Below, in pieces: positions 25,867-34,578 of a stretch of 64,000 bases of DNA. Origin of the DNA: Paraglaciecola sp. L1A13. Its GTDB lineage: Bacteria > Pseudomonadota > Gammaproteobacteria > Enterobacterales > Alteromonadaceae. The DNA is taken from NCBI RefSeq assembly GCF_009796745.1, contig NZ_CP047024.1, positions 4,650,001 through 4,714,000 on the forward strand, written 5' to 3'. Each line of letters opens with the position of its first letter. The stretch's first letter is position 1. The notes beneath the pieces were generated by a model. That model was not told where the DNA came from and ran no database searches. It worked only from the letters and a program-made list of their open reading frames with translations. The position numbers and the translations under genes were made by a program.

Positions 25867-26415
25867 ATGTCAGATACGTCCTTTAAAATTGGCTTATTCT
25901 ACGGTTCAACTACCTGCTACACCGAAATGGCCGCAGAGAAAATCCAAACTGCGTTCAATCGCTTGTTCGATGAGCATGTGGTCGATATTTTTAATATTAA
26001 AGATGTACCACTTAGCCAAGCTGAGCAATTTGATGTGCTCATATTTGGTATTTCAACCTGGGACTTTGGTGAATTACAAGAAGATTGGGAATCATGTTGG
26101 CAAGATATCAGTCAGCTCAACCTTAAAGACAAAACCGTTGCACTGTTTGGTTTAGGTGATCAACTCGGTTATGCACAGTGGTTCCAAGATGCCTTAGGTA
26201 TGCTTCATGACGAGTTAGCAATTCTCGAGTGTAAAATAGTCGGCTATTGGCCCAACGAAGGTTACGAATTCGAAGAATCCAAAGGACTAACAAAAGATGG
26301 CTCCCACTTTGTCGGTTTATCTCTGGATGATGAAAATCAATATGATAAAACAGAGCAACGTATCGAGAGTTGGACCGAACAACTGCTATTAGAATTGGAC
26401 AGTGACGGTCAGTGA
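25867..26415 (+). CDS. fldB: Flavodoxin FldB
   Basis: 182 residues, closely matching E. coli FldB: GLFYGSTTCYTEMAAEKIQ (FMN phosphate loop with the FldB-type TCYTE), ISTWDFGELQEDWE, LFGLGDQLGYAQWFQDALGMLHDEL and YWPNEGYEF. A long-chain flavodoxin that carries one or two electrons in the cytoplasm; FldB in enterobacteria is part of the SoxRS response. Its stop overlaps the GTG start of the next gene (GTGA), so they are translationally coupled. Confidence 0.94.
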   Translation: MSDTSFKIGLFYGSTTCYTEMAAEKIQTAFNRLFDEHVVDIFNIKDVPLSQAEQFDVLIFGISTWDFGELQEDWESCWQDISQLNLKDKTVALFGLGDQLGYAQWFQDALGMLHDELAILECKIVGYWPNEGYEFEESKGLTKDGSHFVGLSLDDENQYDKTEQRIESWTEQLLLELDSDGQ

Positions 26416-27221
26416 CACTGGTAGCGGGGCAATCCCGTCTGCATCGACCCTATTACCGTAACGGCACTGAACATCGTGCGGGCGCAAACGTGAGCTTTCA
26501 CGATATCGTTAAAATTTTTGGTTTTCGCACTATCAATATCGGTAAATGGGTTACCGCTGAAGAACAACAAATAGCCGCTAATCTTTTTTTTGATGCTTTT
26601 TGCGATCTGATGGATATCCTGCAAGTTCCAGAGTCTGTCATTTCCTTAAACGGCACGTTATCATTAGCCTTTGGTACAGGAGGACGCAAGCACAGTTGCG
26701 CCCATTATGAATCCCAAACCAAGCGTTTAGCCTTAGCTAAAAACGCAGGAGGCGGCGCGTTAGCCCATGAATGGTTTCATGCATTTGATCATTATGTATG
26801 TGACAAACTATTTGTTGCTAGTCAGGCGCAAAATTTCGCGTCCGAGCTATGGCTTGATGACCACGAGATGCACACCCATCCTTTGAATAAAAAATTAAGC
26901 CGCTGTTTCGAAAATATATTTCTAAGCAGCAATAAGAAAGAAGCCAATCAATACGTGCTAACCAGCGCCGCAGTTGATAAAGAAATGAAGTTGTTTTACT
27001 TTGCACGCCCCCAAGAACTCGCAGCTCGGGCATTTGAAGCGATGGTACAAGATCACTCCATACGCAACGCTTTTTTGGTTCAAGGCACAAAAAAAAGTCC
27101 AGAAGCCAAACTCGGTATTTATCCAACAGACCAACATCGCTTTAGGGTACAACACGACTTTCTTGATTACTTTGCTCATTTAGGCCAAGCAATTGAGCAT
27201 AAAAGCCCTAAAGCTAGATAA
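26412..27221 (+). CDS. CLCA_X family putative zinc metallopeptidase
   Basis: 269 residues. The zinc-binding motif HEWFH (His119, Glu120, His123) in ALAHEWFHAFDHYV is the core of a gluzincin-like active site; FGTGGRKHSCAHYESQTKRLALAKNAGGGALAHEW is characteristic of the CLCA_X family. No signal peptide, so cytoplasmic. A distal acidic zinc ligand cannot be assigned. The GTG start overlaps the fldB stop, suggesting a functional link between a flavodoxin and this protein. Substrate unknown. Confidence 0.8.
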   Translation: MTLVAGQSRLHRPYYRNGTEHRAGANVSFHDIVKIFGFRTINIGKWVTAEEQQIAANLFFDAFCDLMDILQVPESVISLNGTLSLAFGTGGRKHSCAHYESQTKRLALAKNAGGGALAHEWFHAFDHYVCDKLFVASQAQNFASELWLDDHEMHTHPLNKKLSRCFENIFLSSNKKEANQYVLTSAAVDKEMKLFYFARPQELAARAFEAMVQDHSIRNAFLVQGTKKSPEAKLGIYPTDQHRFRVQHDFLDYFAHLGQAIEHKSPKAR

Positions 27222-27598
27222 TCGAAAACAAATTTACTGCGCAAAAAATGTACTGAGTTTGCAAAAATGATCGTTCTACGATACAAATAGCCTGCGAATC
27301 AGAAAACGATCTGCGATATCCTCAGCTTGATCTGGGTGACACTCGTGGTTGTTTTAGGTCGTGGGAATAAGTCAATAAAGAGAATAAGCGATTTGTTTTG
27401 CTCGTAAATTAGCATTGTTCACATCTTTGATTCGCCAGCTGGCAAATCTGGATTGGTTATTTTTAATACCATACATGTGAACAACAATACGTTTTCGTTA
27501 ATACAATTGCATAAATATATGTAATTAGTGGATGCTCTCAATTAAAAGTGCCTTTATACTAGGCGAATTCATTATCAACAATTTGGCGACAAGAACAG
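27222..27598. other. intergenic region with nested inverted repeats
   Basis: 377 nt without a convincing gene. A near-perfect 20-bp palindrome (27429-27448, GATT-GCCAGCTGGC-AATC core, 18 of 20) lies inside a wider pair of 10-bp arms, TTGTTCACAT (27415-27424) and ATGTGAACAA (27475-27484). The TTGTTCACAT/ATGTGAACAA arms resemble half-sites of a dimeric regulator. The last ~60 nt before exbD are AT-rich and probably hold its promoter. Confidence 0.5.
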
Positions 27599-28006
27599 AT
27601 GAAAAGAAAGAAGCACGGCGCTGCTGATGACGAAGCAGCAATAGATATGACCCCCATGTTGGACATCGTGTTCATCATGTTGATTTTCTTCATTGTTACC
27701 ACCTCTTTCGTAAAAGAAAAAGGTCTAGATGTTATGCGTCCAAAAGACACAAACTCACCGCCGCCGAAAACGAATGTTAAATCTTTAGCAATCCGCGTTG
27801 AGCAAGATGGCACTATCATGATGAATAGTCGTGAAGTGGATATCCGCCGCATCGTGGCTAACATTCAAAGCTTCTTGGCTGAAAACAACACCGATTCCGC
27901 AGCTGTTCAGGCTCATCCGAAAGCGAAGCACGGTATTGTGGTTGAAGTTATTAACCAAGCAAAAGAAGCAGGTATCGCGAACGTTTCAGTTCTAGTTGGT
28001 AAGTAA
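27599..28006 (+). CDS. ExbD/TolR family biopolymer transport protein, orphan
   Basis: 135 residues: short basic cytoplasmic N-terminus, one membrane helix in AAIDMTPMLDIVFIMLIFFIVTTSF with the conserved Asp (LDIVFI) used for proton coupling, then a periplasmic domain ending VSVLVGK. ExbD proteins work with ExbB and TonB to energise outer-membrane transporters. Here neither exbB nor tonB is adjacent and a strong terminator follows, so this copy is monocistronic. It may join complexes encoded elsewhere. The ribosome-binding site is weak (AAGAA). Confidence 0.88.
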   Translation: MKRKKHGAADDEAAIDMTPMLDIVFIMLIFFIVTTSFVKEKGLDVMRPKDTNSPPPKTNVKSLAIRVEQDGTIMMNSREVDIRRIVANIQSFLAENNTDSAAVQAHPKAKHGIVVEVINQAKEAGIANVSVLVGK

Positions 28007-28032
28007 CGTTAATCGTTACAGAAATCGATACT

Positions 28033-28062
28033 AAAAACGCCATCATTTGATGGCGTTTTTTT
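28033..28062 (+). terminator. rho-independent terminator after exbD
   Basis: AAAAACGCCATCA/TGATGGCGTTTTT stem, tight loop, then T-run ending at 28062; 27 nt after the exbD stop. The A-run on the other side lets it also stop minus-strand rraA transcripts. Confidence 0.9.
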
Positions 28063-28100
28063 ATGTCTGAAATAACGAGTTTACTGAAGGAGTAGTTTGA

Positions 28101-28586
28101 TTATTCGACGTCTAGGGGTTCAGGTGACAAAATAATTCCGGTGCGGTCTGCATACACATGATCTTCAGGCAAAAAGGTCACGCCACCAAAATTTACCGCA
28201 ACATCCACTTCCCCAACACCTTTATCATCGGCACTAACAGGGATAGACGCAATGGCATGCACACCCACATTAATTTCTTCAAGATCATCAACCTCTCGCA
28301 CACTGCCGTAACAGATAATACCTTCCCAGCCATTATCAAAAGCAATTTGCGCAGCCGTTGAATCGATCAATGCTCGACGCATCGAACCACCACCGTCAAT
28401 CAGCAGTACTTTTCCAAGCCCTGGTTGTTCAAGCGCATTAAGGATCAAACCTTTATCTTCAAAACATTTGATTGTCGTTATTTCACCACCAAATGACGCG
28501 CGACCACCAAAACTTACAAACATAGGTTCGACCACATCAACACTATCGGCAAACAAATCACATAATGCAGACGTATTATATTCCAT
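28101..28586 (-). CDS. rraA: Ribonuclease E activity regulator RraA
   Basis: 161 residues matching RraA throughout: [96 protein letters not shown]. RraA binds RNase E and inhibits RNA processing. GGGGATT lies before the ATG. Convergent with exbD across the shared terminator; no menA or other partner next to it. Confidence 0.95.
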   Translation of the reverse strand: MEYNTSALCDLFADSVDVVEPMFVSFGGRASFGGEITTIKCFEDKGLILNALEQPGLGKVLLIDGGGSMRRALIDSTAAQIAFDNGWEGIICYGSVREVDDLEEINVGVHAIASIPVSADDKGVGEVDVAVNFGGVTFLPEDHVYADRTGIILSPEPLDVE

Positions 28587-28791
28587 TGTTAATCCCCTTC
28601 AGTCGATTTACACCCAGTATACTGCTAGGCATTTGCAATGCTACTACTAATCATCCTTTTATCCCGCTTTTTGCCTACAACCGTTATGGGTAATTTAATT
28701 CATAAAGTGTTCTTTAATCTGTCACCTAAACTTCACACAGCAAAAATAGTATCAACCCATCGAATTGATTGCGCGTTGATGGAGTGTGACC

Positions 28792-29301
28792 TTGAAAACA
28801 CTTACTCAGACAGACACCCAGCTATTTCATTGGCTCTTCGGACTTACCGCTAAGCGCGACTGCCGTTTAGTCATTTGGATGTCTCGCACAGGAGATGGCC
28901 ATCTATACCTAATACTAGGTTTATTATTGTGGATATTTGAAGCTGAGCATGGCGCTCTGTTTATTTACAGCGCTTTGCTCGCTTATAGTCTTGAATTGCC
29001 TGTATACCTAATTTTAAAGAAGTTTTTACGTCGACAGCGCCCCTGTGACTTATTGCAAAATTTCAATGCTCATATTACGCCCTCAGACAAATTTAGCTTG
29101 CCCTCAGGCCATACTGCGGCAGCCTTTTTAATGGCGTCTTTAATCGCTAGCTTTTATCCATCAATGATGATTTTAGTGTATTGCTGGGCGAGTATTATTG
29201 GCTTGTCTCGCGTATTACTGGGTGTGCATTATCCAAGCGATATTATTGCTGGCGCCGCCTTGGGACTAAGCATGTCCTACTTCAGTTTATCCTTATTATA
29301 A
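28792..29301 (+). CDS. PAP2-family membrane phosphatase
   Basis: About 169 residues with 5-6 membrane helices and the full phosphatase signature: KKFLRRQRPC (K-x6-RP), SLPSGHTAAA (PSGH), and SRVLLGVHYPSD (SR-x5-H-x3-D). Such enzymes dephosphorylate phosphatidic acid, phosphatidylglycerophosphate or undecaprenyl pyrophosphate on the periplasmic face. TTG at 28792 is chosen because GGAG lies 7 nt before it, whereas the in-frame GTG at 28786 would be only 1 nt from GGAG. The glycosyltransferase gene follows within 12 nt. Confidence 0.88.
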   Translation: MKTLTQTDTQLFHWLFGLTAKRDCRLVIWMSRTGDGHLYLILGLLLWIFEAEHGALFIYSALLAYSLELPVYLILKKFLRRQRPCDLLQNFNAHITPSDKFSLPSGHTAAAFLMASLIASFYPSMMILVYCWASIIGLSRVLLGVHYPSDIIAGAALGLSMSYFSLSLL

Positions 29302-29312
29302 GAGTCGAACCT

Positions 29313-30389
29313 TTGAAAATTCTTTACGGTGTACAAGGTACTGGAAACGGTCACACAACACGGGCTCGAGTCATGGCTAAAGCGTTTAACCAGCGCAAAG
29401 ATATTCAGGTAGATTATTTATTCTCTGGTCGTGAAAAAGATAAATATTTCGACATGCAAGTATTCGGTGATTTTGCCAGTTATCGTGGATTAAGCTTTGA
29501 GACCAGGGCAGGTAAAATCAGTCAATACGAAACCCTAAAAGCCGCCAAAATACGTGAATTATATCGCGATATTAAAACAGTCCGCGCCCAGGATTACGAT
29601 TTGGTCATCAATGATTTCGAACCCATTAGTGCTTGGGCTGCAAAATTAAACAACATCCCATCTATTTCTATCAGTCATCAGGCTGCATTTATGCACCCAA
29701 TACCAAAACACGCGAGTACTTTGTTCGACCGCTTGATTACCCGATACTTCGCACCTACCGACTTGCAGCTCGGCGTGCACTGGTATCACTTTGGCCACGC
29801 TATTATGCCACCTTTTATTGAAGCTGATGACGCAAAAAGTCTACCATCGCGGACATATTTGGTGTACTTACCCTTTGAAGAAATAGCCGATGTTAGTGCG
29901 CTACTTGACACATTTTCAGAACATGACTTTGTTTGTTTCCATCCAAAAATAGAAGTCGATCATCAAATTGGAAATATTAGTTGGCGACGCCCGTCAAAAA
30001 TGGATTTTTTGCATGTTTTACAGTCCTGTTCGGGTGTTATCGCCAATGCGGGATTTGAACTAGCGAGTGAATGTCTACATTTTGGTAAAAAGCTTTTAAT
30101 TAAACCGTTAAGTGGACAATTTGAGCAGCTTTCTAATGCTAAAACCTTAACGCAACTTGGCCTCGGCCAGAGTATGTCCACATTAGACTCTGATATTGTT
30201 GAAGAATGGTTACTCAAACCAGCAATTGAGCGCATCGAGTATCCACAAAATCCAGATATTTTAATTGATTGGCTGCTCAAACGAGATTGGCAAGCGGTTA
30301 ATTCTTTATGCGATCAATTGTGGAGTAAAGTTCGCTTTCCCCAATCTGTTATCACCCAACTCGATAAACTGCCAGTTATCAGCCGTTGA
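29313..30389 (+). CDS. MJ1255/VC2487-type glycosyltransferase
   Basis: About 358 residues with a GT-B-like layout: N-terminal KILYGVQGTGNGHTTRARVMAKAF (Rossmann start with the family's GNGHTTRA), VINDFEPISAWAAKLNNIP, SISHQAAF, and a C-terminal nucleotide-sugar part (SCSGVIANAGFELASECLHFGKKLLIKPLSGQFEQ). The family resembles MurG/UDP-GlcNAc transferases; the acceptor is unknown. The start is TTG at 29313; an upstream extension would run into the PAP2 gene. Pairing with a PAP2 phosphatase suggests lipid-linked glycan or glycolipid chemistry. Confidence 0.85.
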   Translation: MKILYGVQGTGNGHTTRARVMAKAFNQRKDIQVDYLFSGREKDKYFDMQVFGDFASYRGLSFETRAGKISQYETLKAAKIRELYRDIKTVRAQDYDLVINDFEPISAWAAKLNNIPSISISHQAAFMHPIPKHASTLFDRLITRYFAPTDLQLGVHWYHFGHAIMPPFIEADDAKSLPSRTYLVYLPFEEIADVSALLDTFSEHDFVCFHPKIEVDHQIGNISWRRPSKMDFLHVLQSCSGVIANAGFELASECLHFGKKLLIKPLSGQFEQLSNAKTLTQLGLGQSMSTLDSDIVEEWLLKPAIERIEYPQNPDILIDWLLKRDWQAVNSLCDQLWSKVRFPQSVITQLDKLPVISR

Positions 30390-30554
30390 TAGATACGTAA
30401 TTAATATCCCCTCGAACTATCTAAACATGGCTGAATCAAAGGGCCGCTAAAGCTGATATAGATATAGAATATAATGCGTAAAGCACGGCTAACACGTTGC
30501 ATTTTACGCTGGGAGTGCCATCATACGCGGCTACACTATCAGTTGAGGCCTGTG

Positions 30555-30725
30555 ATGGGACGTAAAAGCATATTTCTATTAACGCTAATTAGCACTCTTA
30601 CTCTGTTGACGCTGCAAGGTTGTGGGCAAAAGAAGCCGCTATTTTTGCCTGAAAAACCGCAACAGAATACGTTACCGCAAGCAGCGCCTCCTCCATCTCA
30701 AGATACGCAAGAAGGTAAGCAGTAA
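30555..30725 (+). CDS. lptM: LPS-assembly lipoprotein LptM (YifL)
   Basis: 56 residues: signal peptide with lipobox LQGC, then a short proline- and glutamine-rich tail (GQKKPLFLPEKPQQNTLP). This matches LptM/YifL, which aids LptD oxidation and assembly at the outer membrane. Position directly before lysA and dapF matches the enterobacterial order. ATG at 30555 with GAGG 6 nt upstream. lysA begins one base after its stop. Confidence 0.88.
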   Translation: MGRKSIFLLTLISTLTLLTLQGCGQKKPLFLPEKPQQNTLPQAAPPPSQDTQEGKQ

Positions 30726-30726
30726 T

Positions 30727-31974
30727 ATGGATTTTTTTGGCTACAAAAATGAAAAACTATATGCAGAAGATGTATCACTGCAAAACATAGCCCAAACCCA
30801 TGGTACTCCATGTTATGTTTATTCTCGGGCGACAATAGAGCGCCATTGGTTGGCATTCGACAAAGCAGCTGGAACACATCCACATTTGGTCTGTTACGCG
30901 GTAAAAGCTAACTCGAATTTAGGCGTATTAAGCGTATTGGCAAAGCTTGGCTCAGGGTTTGATATCGTTTCAGGCGGCGAATTACTGCGTGTACTAGCCG
31001 CAGGTGGTGACCCAACAAAAGTGGTATTTTCAGGTGTGGGTAAAACCCCTGAAGAAATCGCACTCGGTCTAGAACACAATATCAAGTGCTTTAATGTCGA
31101 ATCACCAGCGGAATTAGAGCGCATCAGTCAAGTCGCTGTTGCTGAGAACAAAATTGCGCCAATCTCTATTCGCGTGAACCCAGACGTGGATGCAAAAACT
31201 CATCCGTATATCTCTACTGGTTTAAAAGCCAATAAGTTTGGCATCGAGCGAGAACAAGCTGTGGACGTATACCGTCATGCGGCCTCATTACCTAATTTGG
31301 TCATCAAAGGCATCGATTGTCACATCGGCTCTCAGCTAACTGAAATCGCCCCCTTTGTAGATGCCCTCGATAAGCTTTTATTGCTAATCGATGAATTGTC
31401 AGCAAACGACATAACGCTATCTCATTTAGATGTAGGAGGCGGTTTAGGTGTAACGTACAAAGATGAAACGCCGCCACACCCAGATGAATACACCCAAGCG
31501 ATTACTCAGCGTATGAGCGGGCGTGAAGATCTGCAGCTTATTTTTGAGCCGGGTCGAGCCATTATGGCGAATGCGGGGGTACTGCTAACAAAAGTTGAGT
31601 TTTTAAAACAAGGTGCTGAAAAGAACTTTGCCATTGTTGATGCTGCTATGAATGATTTGATTCGCCCAGCGCTTTACTCCGCTTGGCAAAATATCATTCC
31701 GCTAGACATATCATTAACTCGCGATAGCGCCGTTTATGATGTGGTTGGTCCAATTTGCGAAACGGGTGATTTTATCGGCAAAGACCGTGAACTTGCCATA
31801 GAAGCGGGTGATTATCTGGCTGTGCGCAGCGCCGGTGCTTATGGATTTGTTATGGCGTCAAATTATAATAGCCGCTGCAAAGCAGCTGAGATTATGGTCG
31901 ACAGTGATAAAGTGATAGTAGTGCGCGAGCGAGAAAAACTTGAAGATTTATGGCGCGGCGAAAGCGTGCTTTAG
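30727..31974 (+). CDS. lysA: Diaminopimelate decarboxylase LysA
   Basis: 415 residues, a fold-III PLP enzyme: YAVKANSNLGVL with the PLP lysine near residue 60, GFDIVSGGEL, HIGSQLTEI, LDVGGGLGV, FEPGRAI, and PICETGDFIGKDREL with the catalytic Cys. It converts meso-diaminopimelate to L-lysine. The ATG at 30727 is one base after the lptM stop; an in-frame extension upstream lies inside lptM. AAGG of the lptM 3' end serves as ribosome-binding site. Followed by a hairpin and dapF. Confidence 0.97.
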   Translation: MDFFGYKNEKLYAEDVSLQNIAQTHGTPCYVYSRATIERHWLAFDKAAGTHPHLVCYAVKANSNLGVLSVLAKLGSGFDIVSGGELLRVLAAGGDPTKVVFSGVGKTPEEIALGLEHNIKCFNVESPAELERISQVAVAENKIAPISIRVNPDVDAKTHPYISTGLKANKFGIEREQAVDVYRHAASLPNLVIKGIDCHIGSQLTEIAPFVDALDKLLLLIDELSANDITLSHLDVGGGLGVTYKDETPPHPDEYTQAITQRMSGREDLQLIFEPGRAIMANAGVLLTKVEFLKQGAEKNFAIVDAAMNDLIRPALYSAWQNIIPLDISLTRDSAVYDVVGPICETGDFIGKDRELAIEAGDYLAVRSAGAYGFVMASNYNSRCKAAEIMVDSDKVIVVREREKLEDLWRGESVL

Positions 31975-31990
31975 CGACCAAGTCGACCTC

Positions 31991-32023
31991 TTTGCACCTT
32001 AAGCCCGCGGGGCTGGGTGCAAA
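31991..32023 (+). terminator. hairpin between lysA and dapF
   Basis: TTTGCACC/GGTGCAAA outer stem (8 bp), small internal loop, then AGCCC/GGGCT inner stem; 16 nt after the lysA stop. No T-run follows, so it may be an attenuating or mRNA-stabilising element rather than a terminator. Confidence 0.5.
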
Positions 32024-32124
32024 TGCGTAGTCAGCTGTGCTTTGAAATGATATAAACGTCATTATAGGTACTTGATACAGGGCGATTGTCGCCTGGTTAA
32101 GTGATTTTTACGTAAGTGGCAAAC

Positions 32125-32955
32125 ATGCAAGTTCAGTTTTCAAAGATGCACGGCTTGGGTAACGATTTTGTCGTGATCGACAACGTGACTCAAAACGTTT
32201 TTTTCAGCAAAGAAAAGATTGCCCAATTGGCAGATCGCAACTTCGGCATCGGCTTCGACCAACTATTGGTTGTTGAGCCCCCGTACGATCCCGAGCAAGA
32301 CTTCCATTACCGGATTTTCAATTCCGACGGGTCTGAAGTTTCTCAATGTGGCAACGGTGCCCGCTGTTTTGCACGTTTCGTTAAGATGAAAGGTCTAACG
32401 AATCGCAATAAAATAGTCGTCAGCACCAAGGCTGGCCGCATGGTGTTGTACCATGAACGTGACGGGCAAATTACGGTGAACATGGGCGAGCCCATTTTTG
32501 AGCCGGCAAAAATCCCACTTAAAGCCAACAAACAAGAAAACATTTACATTATTCGTAATAATGAGCACACCTTTTTCTGCGGTGCAGTTTCAATGGGAAA
32601 TCCCCATTGCGTATTATTGGTCGATGATGTTGAAACAGCTGATGTAGAAGGCATCGGCAAAATGTTAGTTGCTCACGAACGATTCCCTGAAGGGGCAAAC
32701 ATAGGCTTTATGCAGATTTTGAACAGCGGTCATATTAAGCTACGCGTATATGAGCGCGGTGTGGGTGAAACTCTTGCCTGCGGTAGCGGTGCATGTGCCG
32801 CAGTGGCTATTGGCCAATTGCAGAAAAAACTAAATAAAGAAGTCACAGTCGATTTACCCGGTGGCACCTTGAAGATTCGTTGGCAGGGGCCAGGCTCAAT
32901 CTTAAAAATGACAGGGACAGCGGAACATGTCTTTGATGGAAATATAACGTTATGA
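32125..32955 (+). CDS. dapF: Diaminopimelate epimerase DapF
   Basis: About 276 residues. [16 protein letters not shown] opens the protein; catalytic cysteines lie in [13 protein letters not shown] and [14 protein letters not shown], with FNSDGSE and [11 protein letters not shown] loops for substrate. Converts LL- to meso-diaminopimelate for lysine and peptidoglycan. A GTG at 32116 is in frame, but ATG 32125 ([10 protein letters not shown]) matches family N-termini. Its stop overlaps the DUF484 start (ATGA). Confidence 0.96.
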   Translation: MQVQFSKMHGLGNDFVVIDNVTQNVFFSKEKIAQLADRNFGIGFDQLLVVEPPYDPEQDFHYRIFNSDGSEVSQCGNGARCFARFVKMKGLTNRNKIVVSTKAGRMVLYHERDGQITVNMGEPIFEPAKIPLKANKQENIYIIRNNEHTFFCGAVSMGNPHCVLLVDDVETADVEGIGKMLVAHERFPEGANIGFMQILNSGHIKLRVYERGVGETLACGSGACAAVAIGQLQKKLNKEVTVDLPGGTLKIRWQGPGSILKMTGTAEHVFDGNITL

Positions 32956-33650
32956 ATGAAGCATCTGGTCAGCAAAAAAGTCAACTCGACGTCGCCTCCA
33001 CTTTTGCTGAACCGGATGGCGTAACTGAACAACAGGTGGCGGAGTATCTCACCCAGCACCCTGATTTTTTCGTTAAACACCCTATAATACTTGAAGAACT
33101 GCAAATACCTCACGCGCAAAAAGGCAGCGTGTCACTTGTCGAACGACAAAGCGAACAGTTACGTCAAAAAGTGCGCTTGCTTAACACCAAACTAAGCCAA
33201 CTGATCAGTATAGCCAAGCAAAACGAGGCTATTTACCGAATTTATGCGGATTTGAACTTACGCGTGCTTAAATGCACTGATATTAGCTCGGTACAGTTTG
33301 TCCTTGAAGAGATCATGCAGGAGCAGTTGAACTTGTCATCGGTTGCGCTCAAGCCCTATAAGGGGGCTTTTGCGATACCAGAAATTCAACGTAAGCTTTT
33401 TGCTGAAAAACGTTTCAAAGATAATGCTTTTTTCTTCGGTCGCCTAAGTGAGCATGAAAAAAAGCTGTTATTCAACGATCAACAGGCAGAGTCAGTTGCC
33501 TTATTGCGCTTAGGTGATAACGGCGAGTTAGGTATTTTGGCAATAGGAAGCAATGATCCCGGCCACTTTAATCCCGATATGGACACGCTACTCATCACGC
33601 AATTGCAGCAGTTTTTAAGTATTCTGTTGCCCAAATTAATCGCGTATTAG
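32952..33650 (+). CDS. DUF484 family protein (YigA-like)
   Basis: 232 residues: an N-terminal helical part ([24 protein letters not shown], the DUF484 signature), a coiled-coil ([23 protein letters not shown]), then a GAF-like domain ending in [15 protein letters not shown]. Function unknown. It is always found between dapF and xerC in gammaproteobacteria. Overlaps the dapF stop by 4 nt and abuts xerC, so coupled in translation. Confidence 0.9.
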   Translation: MNEASGQQKSQLDVASTFAEPDGVTEQQVAEYLTQHPDFFVKHPIILEELQIPHAQKGSVSLVERQSEQLRQKVRLLNTKLSQLISIAKQNEAIYRIYADLNLRVLKCTDISSVQFVLEEIMQEQLNLSSVALKPYKGAFAIPEIQRKLFAEKRFKDNAFFFGRLSEHEKKLLFNDQQAESVALLRLGDNGELGILAIGSNDPGHFNPDMDTLLITQLQQFLSILLPKLIAY

Positions 33651-33652
33651 TG

Positions 33653-34546
33653 ATGTCGCAGCCCAGTCTGCAACCCTCGTTAGACAAGTACTTCTATTAT
33701 CTAAAGTACGAACGTAATCTTGCACCAAAATCAATTCAAAATTATCAACGTCAACTAGCAAGTATCTGTGATGTTTTAGATATAAATACTTGGGCGCAAC
33801 TCACCGTTGATCATGTTCGGCAAATACTTAATCAAGCTCGCCGACAAGGCTTAAGTCCCCGCAGCATCGCACTTAGGCTTTCTGCGTTGCGGGGTTACTG
33901 CAGTTATTTAGTCGAGAAAAATATTCTAGCTAGCAACCCGGCAAAAGCCGTTCAGGCGCCTAAACAAGGTAGCCCGCTGCCCAAACAACTCAACGTAGAT
34001 GAGATGCATCAACTGCTCGACTTTGATGATGATTCGTTACTCGGAGTCCGTGACAAGGCCATGTTGGAATTAACCTACAGTTGCGGTTTACGTTTAGCTG
34101 AACTAGCCGATTTAAATCTCGAGAGTATCCAAGACGATGCACAGCTGCGGGTCATGGGTAAAGGCAGTAAAGAACGCATATTACCCATCGGGAAAACAGC
34201 CCTAGGCTGCCTGAATGAATGGCTAAAAGTGCGCGGCGAATTGGTAGACGGTGATGAACATGCGCTGTTTCTCAGTAAACACAGACGTAGGATCAGCCAC
34301 AGACAAATTGCTAAGCGTATGCAGTTGTGGGCCAAGCAACAGCATTTAGACCAGCATATTAATCCCCATAAGTTACGTCACTCATTTGCCACGCATATTC
34401 TCGAATCGAGCGGCGACTTACGTGGGGTGCAAGAACTACTAGGACATGCAAATTTATCTACGACTCAGGTTTATACACACTTGAACTTTCAACATTTAGC
34501 GAGCGTATACGATACGGCGCACCCCAGAGCCAAAAGGCGCAAATGA
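33653..34546 (+). CDS. xerC: Tyrosine recombinase XerC
   Basis: 297 residues: N-terminal core-binding domain (LDKYFYYLKYERNLAPKSIQNYQRQL), then catalytic domain with Arg in YSCGLRLAEL, Lys in GKGSKERILP, H-x-x-R in HKLRHSFATHIL, His in LLGHANLSTTQ and the nucleophile Tyr274 in QVYTHL. Works with XerD at dif to resolve chromosome dimers. ATG 33653 is preferred over the overlapping GTG at 33650, although both are adjacent to the DUF484 stop. Confidence 0.96.
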   Translation: MSQPSLQPSLDKYFYYLKYERNLAPKSIQNYQRQLASICDVLDINTWAQLTVDHVRQILNQARRQGLSPRSIALRLSALRGYCSYLVEKNILASNPAKAVQAPKQGSPLPKQLNVDEMHQLLDFDDDSLLGVRDKAMLELTYSCGLRLAELADLNLESIQDDAQLRVMGKGSKERILPIGKTALGCLNEWLKVRGELVDGDEHALFLSKHRRRISHRQIAKRMQLWAKQQHLDQHINPHKLRHSFATHILESSGDLRGVQELLGHANLSTTQVYTHLNFQHLASVYDTAHPRAKRRK

Positions 34547-34578
34547 GCTTGACACGTTAAGAGGATGAAACTGCGTAA

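Noticed and set aside
27222..27598. decayed gene upstream of exbD
   Set aside because: Short translated pieces in several frames show no family resemblance; only inverted repeats could be supported.
30390..30554. possible riboswitch before lptM-lysA
   Set aside because: 165 nt is short and shows no lysine-riboswitch core; no convincing pairing seen.
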